Below are positions 13,100-24,642 of a stretch of 64,000 nucleotides of DNA, piece by piece. The notes beneath the pieces are model-generated. The model did not search any database and had not been told where the DNA came from. It worked only from the letters and a program-made list of their open reading frames with translations. Position 1 is the stretch's first letter. Every line of letters begins with the position of its first letter. Source of the stretch: Cunninghamella blakesleeana (Eukaryota > Mucoromycota > Mucoromycetes > Mucorales > Cunninghamellaceae); contig JAFCIZ010000005.1 of NCBI GenBank assembly GCA_017871115.1, forward strand, positions 3,837,501 to 3,901,500, read 5' to 3'. Both the position numbers and the translations under genes were made by a program.

Positions 13100-13415
13100 A
13101 CGTAATATATGTATATTTATTATGTTATGAATATATATATATAACAACAACACAATAATAATAATAATAATAATAATAATATATATATATCATTATACAT
13201 TGATACAAAAATTAAAAAAGAAACCAAAAAAAGTTGATAGAAATAAAAAAAAAATAATAACCATTTTTAAATCACTTATGTATTTACTGAACAAGTTAAA
13301 ATAAAAAATAATAAGAGTAATAATAATAAAAAAGTGGCGAAAAGGGGATATGCAAAATAAAAATAATAAAGAATAAAAATAAAAAAGAAGTGCTTAAATA
13401 TATGTATAAATATAA

Positions 13416-13458
<43 letters not shown>

Positions 13459-13478
13459 ATTGTTTTTTTATTTTTTTT

Positions 13479-15585
13479 TTAGAATTGCATAACGCCTGAA
13501 GAGGATGATACAATTGAAGAAGGTGGAGCGGTGACTTGCTGTTGTGGAACCATAACCATATTAAGAGTATTTGAGGATGTGGTAGAACTAGATGCTGCTC
13601 GGCCATGATTATTACCTCCTGCTGCTGCAGAATATGTTTGCGATGTATAAATAGGTGCCATGGATACGGGTACTGTTGTAACAGATTGTTGTTGTGATGA
13701 TGATGATGGTGGTAATGGTGGTGGTAATACGTGAGTATTTGTATTATTATTATTTCCATTTGTATGATGATGATTATGATTATTACTATTATTATTATTT
13801 GTTGTTGATGAGCCCCCTCCTCTTAATAAAGTAGAAGATGTATTTGTATTTGTTGGTGCTGTAGTGGAATTTAAATTAGGGAAACCATTAGCCTGTGATA
13901 TTGGACAATCTTTATGTGCAAGTAATAATGTTTTTAAATTCATAATTTCTTCTCTTAAAGCGTTAGTTTGCATTTGCAATTGTTCATTATCATTCGTTAA
14001 ATACTCTACTTTGGCTTGCAAGTTGTTTAACCATTGTTTTTTACGTTGTCGACATTTTAATGCAGCTGTTAAGTTAAAAAATAAAAATAAAATGAAAGAA
14101 CATTATTAGTAATGAATAAACTATTTTTTTTCCCTTTTTCTTATTTTTTTTTTTTAAAAAAAAAAAAACTTTAATATTGTGTTATATTATTATCATTGTT
14201 ATTTTACCTAATCGATTTCTTTCTAAAAAGTTTTTTCGTTTTTCATCTTCTTCTTCTGTACGTCGCTTTTTATTTGGTTTTTCTTTTTCTTCATCATTAT
14301 CTTTTTTATCCTCTTTCTGTGATTTCCTTCGCTGGGTATTAGTGGTGTTATTATTAGAATTATTATTATTACTAGTGGTACTTGTAGTGGAAGTAGTAGA
14401 TGATATAGATCTCCTAGACATATTATTTGTTTGTGTTACTGAGTTTGAATGTGATGACTTATTAGTATTAATAGCAGTAGTAGTTATTATTGATTGTTTA
14501 TCTTGGTATTTTGTAGTGGGTGATGTTGCTGTTCTTCCTGATACATAATAGGGTTCATTTTTAACTATATATAGATAAAATAATGTATATATATATATAT
14601 ATATATATATAAATGAATAAAAATTAGTCACGTTTTTCCTCTTAATATATTTATTTTATCTTATTTTAGTTTATTTTATGTTTAATGCTTGCCTTGGTAT
14701 GAATTACTTGGTGCAATTTCTATTATAAATAAATATATAAATTGAACATTAGTACCATTTTTAAGTGCCTTAATTTATTTTTACTTGTAATTTCTTTTGA
14801 TCCTCTTTTTTTAAACAACAATAATATTCATTACCTGGATAAGATAATATTGAAGAGGTAGGATTAATACCAGAATAAACAAAATCATCTGGATTAGCAG
14901 GTCGCTGTAACATAGAAGGGGATAAAGGCCCAGCCCTAAGAGAATCCCATGTATATTGATTAGCAATGTCTTTTGGGACACTACTCATTACAGCAGGTGC
15001 AGATGGACTTGTCATAGCGGCTACAGGTGGTAGTTTCAATGTGTCAGATGCATTACTATTATTATTTGTAGTAGTGGAATTAGTAGATGGTTTTAACGTT
15101 TCATTAATTGATGAATGATCATTATTATTATTATTATTAGAAGTTGATGATGATGGAGGGGGGGTCGATTTAGATACACTAGAAAAACTTTGTTCAAATG
15201 GATTAGGTTCTTGATCTAATTTTGCACTTGGATTTAATGGTAATACTGCCAGGGGTGGGCTATTAGAGACTCGATGATTATATACTTCTGTAGGTGGTTG
15301 TTGAGTAGTAGATGTTCCTATTATATTATCATTTTAATAAAGAAAAAAAAATCAGAATGAATACCAATATCATTGTTTTTTATATATATTCTTATTTTCT
15401 GTAAAAATTGTTATCCTATTTTATTCTTTTTTATTCTTTTTTATTCTTTATGGGTGTACAGTTATATATATATTATTATTATTACCATTGATAGTGTTAG
15501 CTGAATTTTCAACAAGTACAGACTTCGGATCAATAGCTGTAATTCCAATATTATTACTATTGCTTCCTACTTGGTCGTTTACCAT
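13479..15585 (-). CDS. atf1: Atf1/AtfA-type ATF/CREB bZIP transcription factor
   Basis: Nuclear stress-response activator binding CRE sites; in other fungi the target of the Hog1/Sty1 MAPK. Main exons: 15585-15486, 15317-14835, 14564-14208, 14065-13479; 508 aa without a possible extra microexon. The N-terminal half carries FEQSF and SLRAGPLSPSMLQRP, typical of Atf1 activation and regulatory regions. The bZIP (about residues 295-365) reads KRKNFLERNRLAALKCRQRK at the basic region, then an N-LQAKVEYL leucine heptad. The exon junction falls inside the basic region between ERNRL and AALKC, and the joined motif is nearly identical to fission-yeast and Aspergillus Atf proteins. The C-terminus is Asn/Ser/Gln-rich. 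A perfect CRE lies 600 nt upstream. The MAPKKK of the same pathway is 4.5 kb away. Confidence 0.93.
14693..14719 (-). other. Candidate 27-nt (or 12-nt) microexon of the bZIP gene
   Basis: Flanked by ATAATAG and, for the 27-nt form, a GC donor (GCAAGC); a 12-nt form would use GTAATT at 14707. Either keeps the phase-1 frame. It splits an otherwise 270-nt intron into two of ordinary size. Inference from sequence only. Confidence 0.4.
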
Positions 15586-15785
15586 TGTAAATGAAGTGTG
15601 GTATCTATTTTGATAAAAATAATATTCAGAATAAAAATAAAGTTAATATATTGAATCACTTTTTTAAACGTTTTATTTTGTTTGTATTTTTTTGCTGTTA
15701 TATATATTGCCTCTTTTATTTTAAATTAATGTAATTATAGTCCAATATATATTTAATAATACTTCATATACATATACATATACAT

Positions 15786-15840
<55 letters not shown>

Positions 15841-16163
15841 AACCTTTTCTCTTTCTTTTTATCTATATTCTATTTTTATATTAACATCAAAGTTCTTCTC
15901 TTTTTATACAAATATAAAATAAAAATACTTACGATAATTAAAAAACAATAAGCAATATTTTGTATTGATTTTTAGTTAATAATGGGGGATGTAAGTTAGA
16001 AAAAAAGAATCAATATAAGGAGACAACAATGAATTTATGTATTTTTTTAAAAAAAAAAATAATAAAAAAAAATAATGAGAGAAAGGGAAAGAAGAAGAAA
16101 AAACGTTAGTGGGTAAAAAAAAATGATATCGGGCTTTAAATTCAATAAAATCGAATTAAACTG

Positions 16164-16168
16164 ATTGG
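16164..16168 (-). promoter_or_regulatory. Inverted CCAAT box next to the CRE
   Basis: ATTGG on plus (CCAAT on minus), 17 nt from the CRE. CCAAT boxes are bound by the Hap2/3/5 complex; single occurrences are common by chance. Confidence 0.3.
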
Positions 16169-16184
16169 CTAGATTTATAATCAA

Positions 16185-16192
16185 TGACGTCA
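16185..16192. promoter_or_regulatory. Consensus CRE, TGACGTCA
   Basis: Full palindromic binding site for ATF/CREB bZIP proteins, 600 nt upstream of the bZIP gene's own start and 965 nt upstream of the transporter. Autoregulation is an inference. Confidence 0.55.
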
Positions 16193-16343
16193 ACAGTACA
16201 CCTTCGTTCACTTTTCTCCGCTAATAATATATCATCACATACAACTTTAAATAATATCATTTCGTATTTTTTTTAAAAAAAAATCATTATGTATATCACA
16301 ACCGAATCATTCAGTGAAAATAAGTAATAATTATATTTTACTA

Positions 16344-16380
<37 letters not shown>

Positions 16381-17156
16381 TATATATATGTTTATAATTG
16401 TTAAAACATTATCATTTAATTTTTATTGCTTACATAATTAATATCTGTTTAATAATAATAATATACATACGTATTATTATCATTTAAAAAAAAGTAAGCT
16501 TAATTCATGATCTACTTTTATTTTTTATTTGAAATGAAAAAAAATGTCCCTGAGGAAAAAAAAAAAAATAAGAATCCTATTTTAAACAGCCGACTTTTTT
16601 ATGCTATTTTATTGAACCTTTACTTTTTAAAGTAGGTGTGATCATCATCAAAAAAGGATTGAAAGAATGGTAACAATAAAAAAAGGAATCTCGATTAAAA
16701 AAATGCTCAATGGTCATGAAGCTCTCGTAACTTTAATTTATTATTTAGTTTTACATAAAATCATCATCATGCATAAAAATGAAACTAAAATGAGTTGAAT
16801 TGAGGTGTTTTATTTATCGTTTTATCCCTCATACGTATTCAATTTTATTTTTTTAAGAATTATTTATTATTTAAATATATATAATAGTAAGAACTATTTA
16901 TTGTTGAAATGTATATAAAAACATATATATATAACTAAATATCTTAAAATGTTTTATTTTATATAGTTTCATTCATTTGTTTCGAAACATCAAAGGTAAA
17001 CGAATTGTATGTTGTTAAAAGTCCGTTTAAAGTTTATAAAAAATTGCTTTTTTTGTAAAAAATTGATAAAAGAAAAAAATATTTTTTTTCCACTTTTTTC
17101 CTTTCTCTTCCCATTTTTTTTTAAAAAAGTCTAATTTGATTATTTTATAATTATAT

Positions 17157-17808
17157 ATGAAAAGAACAGTATCATTACCTCAACAGCAAAGAGTCCCTAC
17201 TAATACTCATCCTAGTTATAATACTTATGGAACTATTCATGGTAGTAGTAATATACCACCACCTTCCTTATTAGAAGAACAATTGAATGAGTTTGACATG
17301 CCTAGTGATGACCCTAGAGCATCGTATCACTCATCTTCTTCTTCTAATTTTCGTACTGCTATTGGATCCTTTGTTGGTTCTTATTCGCGTACTTCAGCTT
17401 TATATATGGCAGATAATTTATTGTCAAGACCTTCGACTTTGGATTCTGCTGAATTGCTCCAACAGCAGGAAGAAGGTGAAGAAGTTACACAAGAGGATAG
17501 GAAACTAAAGTAAGCTCTAAAAAATAATATTAAAATAATATATATGAAAAAAAATGTAAAAAGACAATACATGTATATTAATAAAAATTATATTATATAT
17601 ATTTATATGTATACATCAGATGGGATACAGATAGTTTATATTCTACTCATACAGGAACTGGCTTATCCATCTTTCCTGCTTTATCAAGATATAGTACAAT
17701 TGGTACAATTATTCTTAGAGATGAATATCATGAAGGATCAGATCAAACTATGCATCATATTCCTCAATCTAATTTTATTCAATCTGTATTCAACTCCGTT
17801 AATGTAAG

Positions 17809-17855
<47 letters not shown>

Positions 17856-19700
17856 AAAGGAAAAGAAGGAGAAAAAAAAGAAATTAACAATACTAATATT
17901 AATGGTGTCACCTTTTTTTTTAAATACGTACATAGGTGCTAGTAGGCATTTGTATTTTATCTTTACCGCTTGGAATCAAATATGCTGGGTGGGTATGGGG
18001 TAGTATTATATTTTTATTTTGTACTATATCAACCAATTATTCTGCTAAAATTCTTGCTCGATGTTTGGATGCTTCTCCTGCTGGTTCAATGACTTATGGA
18101 GATATGGGTGCTGCTGCATTTGGTGATCGTGGTCGTAGTTTTATTAGCACCATTTTTATTTTGGAACTTTTTACTTTAGGGTATGCAAATTCTTAGATCA
18201 CTTGCTTATTATTAATAATTAAAAAAAACAGGAATAATCAACAAAACAATAATATATAATAGCATATTCACTATTATTATTATTATTTTATTTTTATATT
18301 TAGAGTTGCTATGGCGATTTTATTTGGTGATGGGCTTGAAACTTTATTTGCATTAGATAAAAATACCACTAGTTTGATTTCATTTAGCGTTTTAACTCCT
18401 ATGTTATTTTTGCCTATCAGTAAATTGGCTTATACAAGTATTATTGGTGTAGTTAGTAGTATTTGTTTAGTAATAATTATTGTATTGGATGGCCTTTCTA
18501 AACATATTCAGCCTGGTAGTTTATGGGATCCAATGGTATATATATAGCAGCGAAGATGTAATTATTCCTTTTTTCTTGGAATACTTACTAAAGTTACCTA
18601 TTATTTTCTTTTTATTTTCCTTTTTCTACATAAATAGGCTACAGAAATATTTCCTTCTCATCCATATAATATTCCTTTAAGTTTTGGCATTTTAATGGCG
18701 GGTTATTCAGGTAAATATATATAAAAAGAACGTTAAAGAATAAAAGAGCGCGCAAAGTATTCTTTGTTTTTATTTTTATTTTTTCTGTTTACAATTGTCT
18801 CATTATTACTATTACTATTATTATTATTATTGTTGTTGTTGTTGTTTTATCATAGGGCACGCAGTGTTCCCAGCTATTTATAGAGATATGAAAGATCCGA
18901 AACAATATGATCGTATGGTAGATGTCACTTATGTCATTACCTTTTTGTTATATTCAGTAACAGCAACAGTTGGCTATTTAATGTTTGGTTTAGATACAAT
19001 GCAGGAGGTACGTATGAAAAAATGACATCTGTGATTACTTTTTATTTTTGAGTTTTAGTATATATATATATATATAAATAGGTAAATTAATACGGAATAA
19101 TAATAATTTATTATTATTATTATTCCTGCTTATTTTTACCATAAATGGATAGATTACAAAAAACCTAGCCTCCACTCCAGGATACACAAAGTGGATCAAT
19201 CAAGGCGCTCTTTATTTAATTGTTTTATTACCTGTTGCAAAGTATGGTCTCATGTTAAATCCAATTACATTGACTTGGGAAATATGGTTAAAAAGTCAAA
19301 CTGTAATTGATCTTTGGTGTAAAGATCATGCTTGGCGTCAATTTGGGTTCTTTTTTTTAGGTAGACTCTTTTTAAGTGCATTTGTTATATATGTAGCATC
19401 AGTTTTTCCTGGGTTTGATCGAATTGTTGTAAGTTGCAAGCATAAAATTAAAAAATTAAAATTAAAGTAATTAGAGCTTTTTTTCATTTCTATAATGTAT
19501 ATATCTGTTTACTATGTATGAAGGCCTTTTTAGGTGCTCTTTTTAGTTTTGGTATTTCAGTCATATTCCCCTTAGCATGCTACCAAAAATTATACCATTC
19601 AACCATGTCAACAAAGGATTCTATTATCAATTGGATTTTACTTTTAATATCTATTATACTAGCACTTGTGGGTACTTTATGGAGTTGCCTTCCAAATTAA
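17157..19700 (+). CDS. AVT1: AVT-type vacuolar amino-acid transporter (AAAP family)
   Basis: Proton-coupled or exchange amino-acid transporter, family SLC32/36/38; yeast Avt1 works at the vacuole. Exons: 17157-17509, 17620-17803, 17936-18180, 18304-18535, 18638-18710, 18856-19007, 19153-19428, 19524-19700; 563 aa. A cytosolic N-terminus of about 165 residues (Ser/Gln-rich, no membrane segment) is followed by about ten to eleven hydrophobic segments. The family signature at the first helix reads FNSVNVLVGICILSLPLGIK, followed by WVWGSIIFLFC. Later SFGILMAGYSGHAVFPAIYR and the DMKDP stretch match the conserved middle of the family. All junctions keep frame and rebuild membrane segments. The last exon gives the final two helices and stops at LWSCLPN. 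The exact AVT subtype and substrate are not determined. Confidence 0.9.
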
Positions 19701-19916
19701 TTCAAATTATTTTATATAAATATTTGGGTTTGTACAAAAAAAAAAACAAATGTAGTTATATCCTGAAACCTTTTAGAAAATACACCTTTTGATTGAGTTA
19801 AAAAAAGGGTTAAAAGGTTTTATCAGATCTGTTTCTTATTTTCATTTTAATTATTATAATTTTTTTTATTGAAATAAAAGTGGAAAAGATTAAATAAAAA
19901 TTATGTAAAAATCATA
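19701..19916. other. Short convergent gap
   Basis: Only about 215 nt separate the stop codons of the transporter and the 7TM gene, so their 3' UTRs probably approach or overlap. Confidence 0.5.
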
Positions 19917-20316
19917 TTATTTTTCGGATATGGTTATAGAATGAAAATGGTCTGGTTGTGAGGGTAAATTGGATATATTGGCTGATAATATGCTACTTGT
20001 TGTTCTTATTTGAGACATGCCTTCATCATCCATATCATATTGATCTTTTTTATCGTCTAACTTGAATTGTTTAATTAATAAATAGCCAGTTATCACCCCT
20101 GTTTAATACATTATATAAATTAGTCACTGTTAGTATAATAAAATAAGATATAAATAAAAGAATAGATGACCATTGCTATATCATTATTATGGTTACACTG
20201 ATTATTTAAATCCACTCAAACTTACAATCAAAAGAATATAAATCGGCTGATAATCCACCTACTGCTCGACAAGAAATTAATATAGCAGTTACAATATTGG
20301 CTGTAACGACCCCAAT

Positions 20317-20357
<41 letters not shown>

Positions 20358-21368
20358 CAAAAAAATAGAATAAAACCATATCAATTAATCAACTGTTTAC
20401 TTTTATTTTATTTTGTTTTGTAAAAAAAAAAATAACTTACAAAAACATTAACCCATCTGAGAATAACGATTTATGTATACTATTTCCAAATACTTTGTAA
20501 TGTCGATAAATTACGGAAAGAAAGGCAAAGGATAAAAATAAATTACTACTTATATCCAACCCTAATTTTGCAAGGGCTGGCCATTCCACTATTTTTTTAA
20601 AAAAGCAAATATAAAAAATTAATATATAAAAAATAAATAGAGATGGAATCATTTACACCAATTAAAATAAATATAAAAGGTCATTTACAATTATTTAACT
20701 AAATGAATAAACAGATAGGAAGTGAAGAGGGAAAAGATAAAGAAAAATTAGGATCATGTATATATATTATAGAATGTAAATTTTTTTATATTATTTTATA
20801 TCATTACTACACAATTTCCAATAAAATCACGATGAGATTCCACTTTACCAATAGTAGCATATAAAAAGATTAAAACAAAGTAGCCCATATTAATTACAGA
20901 ACCAAGAACTAATAGCCAAATAGGACGGTTATGGCATATATAAGCTTTATATAATAAAATGGACTGAATACAACACCCTCCTATATTAATGCAAACAATA
21001 GAAACCCAATATCGCTTTTTTAAAATAAAAAGCGGTGAATTGGCGATTAAAATCAAAACTATAATTCTTATTTTTTTTTTTTTTAAAAAAAAAAGGAAAC
21101 TTACAAATTCGCAACCAAGTAAAATTAATGGATTTAATACACTGCAAAGTATAACAAAAAAGGCCAAACATACATTAAAAAGTACCACTAAATGGAGCCA
21201 TTTTTTTGATTTCCATACTAAATTAAATGCAGTAATGATTTGCCATACGGCACACGTTAAACAAATAGTCATATAAACAAGGGTATATTGGGATTCTTTA
21301 AATCGATGGTGCTCTAAACCAATACATTCAATGAATCTATCATATTCATCTTTTGCAGATTCTGCCAT
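19917..21368 (-). CDS. Orphan seven-helix membrane protein
   Basis: No family recognised. Preferred exons: 21368-21105, 21014-20808, 20698-20689 (10 nt), 20588-20441, 20317-20226, 20098-19917; 300 aa. Seven hydrophobic segments can be placed: YTLVYMTICLTCAVWQI, LHLVVLFNVCLAFFVIL, WVSIVCINIGGCCIQSILL, PIWLLVLGSVINMGYFVLI, DISSNLFLSFAFLSVIY, LMFLIGVVTANIVTAIL and a weaker DWVITGYLLI. A soluble N-terminus of about 30 residues and a Ser/Asp-rich tail of about 60 residues flank them. This resembles a GPCR-like layout, but no ligand or G-protein motif was identified; a generic fungal integral membrane protein is equally possible. The ATG at 21368 is the first after an upstream in-frame TTG. Two acceptors sit directly behind A-runs. 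Confidence 0.7.
20319..20357 (+). repeat. 39-nt T homopolymer inside a 7TM-gene intron
   Basis: By direct count. On the coding (minus) strand it is poly(A) and ends in the AG used as splice acceptor, taking the place of the usual pyrimidine tract. Confidence 0.85.
20689..20698 (-). other. Candidate 10-nt microexon of the 7TM gene
   Basis: TTAAATAATT between TTCATTTAG and GTAAAT. It is needed if the upstream exon ends at the better donor GTAATG (20808). It splits a 224-nt gap into introns of 109 and 100 nt. The alternative is direct joining from a weak GTGTAG donor after 20813. Confidence 0.55.
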
Positions 21369-22632
21369 TTTATTTAAAGTCAATAGTAGTAATAGTAAAA
21401 TTGCTAATAATTAAAAAGAAAGAAAAGAGAAAGAAAGGTTCTTTTTTTTTAAAAAAAATATAAATATTTTTACTTTTCTTGTTTACATTGTTTTCGTTTA
21501 TTTATATAATTCATTATTACACTCCCTATTGTTTATATATATATAATTATTCATCATTAAAATCTTATTACTATAATGGCCGTTATCAGCTTATATTTTC
21601 TATTTCTAAATAGCAATGACAATGTACAAGGTATAATTGTTATCATCGCCAGTATTATATTTTTGTAAATATATATGTATATTCAAAAATTTAGAATGAA
21701 TATATAATAATAATATAATGAAAATTAGAATATAATAGTGTTCAAATAAGCATTAAAAAATAGTATTCTTCCATTACAAATTGATCAACCTGTGTTTTTT
21801 TTTGTTCGCTTAATTTAGAAATAATATGTAGACGGTGCCGGGCACTGGCTTTATTTTATTTTTTGTCTTATCTAAGATTGTTTTTGAATTTTTGATTTTA
21901 TATAATACATAAAAAAAAAAAATAGAAATAAACATGTATTTACAGTTTAAAAATATCTTTGAATTGATAAATATATTGGAACAGAAAAATGTAATAGTGG
22001 TGACGATCACTTTTTAAGAAAAAGGTTCCTCGGAATTAGGTGGTTTTTATACATGCTGTTAGTTAATACTTACATTTGGGGTAGTAAGTATATCAAAGTA
22101 TGTACAAGTGATTATTTAATATAAATTTAGTATAAACACTTAATAATAATGATTACTTGCAAAATTATTATATTTTATTTAAAAAAAAAGAAAATTCATG
22201 GTATATAATCAAATATCATTAATTTATTTATTTTTTAAAAAAGGCATGTAATTAAAAAAATATATATTTTATTCGACCCAAAGTACTATCAGATGAGTAT
22301 ATTTATTTTATTTTTTGAGTACTTTTTTAATTTTAAATAATAATATATATTACATAAACATTTGAATTCTTGACATATATTTTTTCTTTTTTACTTTTTT
22401 AATAAAAAAAAAAGATGTTTTAGGGCATAAAAATGACTATAGGGAAACTAAATTGGTAAGCAGTTATTTTAAAAGCCAATCATTTTTTTTTTCTGCTTGA
22501 ATTTTAGTAATATTTTATAATTCCGCTAAACTTTTTTGGATCGCTTAATTTTTTTTTTTTTACACTCGCTCTTTTTTTTATTTAACCTACGTTTTTTTTC
22601 TATTTTCTATTTATTAATCCCTTTTACTCTCA
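21369..22632. other. Divergent promoter region between 7TM and SSADH genes
   Basis: Mostly AT-rich simple sequence. One GC-rich near-palindrome GTGCCGGGCAC at 21835-21845. T-rich pyrimidine tracts precede the SSADH start. No gene seen. Confidence 0.55.
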
Positions 22633-24642
22633 ATGATTAAATCTGCTTTGCAGTCTACTTATCTTCGTGCCTGTCTTAATACTACCCGTCCTTATTCTGC
22701 TAATAAATTTAACTTGATTAAAATGAACTCTTTTGTTACTTCTGTCAAAGTACCCAAGGTATATTTAATAATAAAAAGAAGAATATTAATAATAATAATA
22801 ATAATAAAGTACTGTATATATGTAATAACAATATCAATTTTTCTTCAATACATCTTTTTATAGTTATCAGATCCTACTTTATTCCGTCAAGAAGCCTTTG
22901 TCAATAACGAATGGATTTCTAAATCAACCACTTTTCCTGTTGAAGGTATATATACAAATAGATAAAAATAATAATTATAGCCTATGCAACAGTATTATTA
23001 TTATTAATATACTTAATACTAATATAAAAACGCGTACATACTTATCTATTTTATTATAATAGATCCTGCTACTGGAGAAATCATTGGTAAAGTACCGGAA
23101 ATGGACGGAGAAGATACACGTCAAGCCATTAATGTTGCTTCTGAATCCTTTAAAACCTGGTCCAAAACAACTGGAAAGCAACGTCATGATTTATTAAAAA
23201 AATGGTATGATGCTATTATGGCCAATCAAGAAGATTTAGCAACCATTTTAACATGGGAAAATGGCAAAACATTAGCGGAAGCGCGTGGTGAAGTTGCTTA
23301 TGGTGCAAGTTTTTATGAATGGTTTGCTGAAGAAGCTGTACGTACTTATGGTACTGTAATTCCCTCTCCTATGCCTAATCAGCGTTATTTAACTGTAAAA
23401 CAACCTGTGGGCCCTGTTGGTATCATTTTACCTTTTAATTTCCCTACTGCCATGTTGACAAGAAAAGTTGGAGCTGCATTGGCTGCTGGTTGTACTGTTG
23501 TGATTAAACCTGGCGCTGAAGTTCCTTATTCAGCTTTGGCCCTTTGTGAATTGGCTAAACGTGTTGGCATTCCTGCTGGTGTCGTCAATGTCGTTACTAC
23601 TGAAAAAAATGTAGCTGAAGTCGGTAAAGAGTTATGTACTAACCCTAAAATTAAAAAAATCTCTTTTACTGGTTCTGTAAGTATTAAATAACAATGATCA
23701 AAATAAAAAAATATAAATATAAAGAGATAGATAGTAAAAAAAAAAAAAGGCGGCGATGAATAAAAAAAAAAAAAAATAGATATAAAAAAGGTCGATAAAC
23801 AAAAAGTAAAATAAAAAAAATGATAAATAAAACAATACAAACTGACGGAATAAGAGGATTACTTATATTTTATTTGCTTTTTATTTTTTTATTTGTAGAC
23901 TGCTGTTGGTAAATTATTGATGTCTCAAAGCTCTGGTACAATGAAAAAGGTATCTATGGAACTCGGTGGTAATGCACCTTTTATTGTATTTGATGATGCT
24001 GATTTAGATGCTGCTGTAGAAGGAGCTTTAGCATCTAAATTCCGTGGAACTGGTCAAACCTGTGTCTGCGCTAATCGTATCTATGTTCAACGAGGAGTTT
24101 ACGATGCCTTTGCTGAAAAGTTTGCTGCCAAAGTCAAACAATTCAAGGTAGGTCACGGTTTTGATCCTGATACTACTCATGGACCTTTAATCAATCATCG
24201 TGCCGTTGAAAAAGTACAACGTCACTTGGATGATGCAGTAAGTAAAGGTGGTAAAATAGTTGCTGGTGGCAAAAGTTTAGGTGGCAATTTCTTTGAACCT
24301 ACTGTGGTCACAGGAATGACTAATGATATGGCTATTGCTACAGAAGAAACGTTTGGACCTATTGCTGGATTATTTGCTTTCGACACTGAAGAAGAAATCA
24401 TTGAACGGGCTAATAATACACCATTTGGTTTAGCAGCCTACTTTTATTCAAGAGATGTAGGTCGTGTATGGCGTGTATCTGAACAAATCGAAACTGGTAT
24501 GGTAGGTGCTAATTCAGGTATTATTTCCAGCTGCTATGCTCCATTTGGTGGTGTTAAAGAAAGTGGTCTTGGTCGTGAAGGTTCCCTTTATGGAATTGAT
24601 GATTATGTTCATATTAAATATATTAATATGGGTGGTATTTAA
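22633..24642 (+). CDS. UGA2: Succinate-semialdehyde dehydrogenase
   Basis: Oxidises succinate semialdehyde to succinate with NAD(P)+, the last step of GABA degradation. Exons: 22633-22758, 22864-22945, 23063-23676, 23899-24642; 521 aa, about 25 longer than the yeast enzyme. The first 30 residues (LQSTYLRACLNTTRPYSA) are basic and lack acids, suggesting a mitochondrial leader; MNSFVTS at codon 31 could start a cytosolic form. Active-site elements: general base Glu295 in MELGGNAPF, nucleophile Cys329 in GQTCVCANR (the paired C-x-C is typical of SSADH), cofactor segment TRKVGAALAAGCTVVIKP, and EETFGP near the C-terminus. The oxyanion loop reads PFNFP instead of the usual PWNFP. Codon use looks like that of a well-expressed gene. 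Assignment to SSADH rather than another ALDH rests on overall resemblance. Confidence 0.9.

Larger units (their letters stand above)
11969..13478. other. Intergenic region upstream of PDK-like gene, 3' of the bZIP gene
   Basis: Carries two very long homopolymers (listed separately), GA-rich and TC-rich tracts, a (AAT)n stretch near 13154-13180 and an (AT)n stretch near 13420-13450. Frames in it are simple-sequence only. No gene recognised. Confidence 0.6.
15586..17156. other. Divergent promoter region between ATF and amino-acid transporter genes
   Basis: Contains a perfect CRE at 16185 and an inverted CCAAT box at 16164-16168. Long (AT)n near 15800-15838 preceded by (AC)n, another (AT)n near 16350-16378. 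No reading frame of interest. Confidence 0.6.

Noticed and set aside
12011..13130. Several small frames upstream of the PDK-like gene
   Set aside because: Composed of poly-Phe and poly-Lys from homopolymers; no coding bias.
14177..14548. Plus-strand frame rich in Leu, Val and Ser
   Set aside because: Antisense of the bZIP exon 3; the minus strand has the unmistakable ATF basic region.
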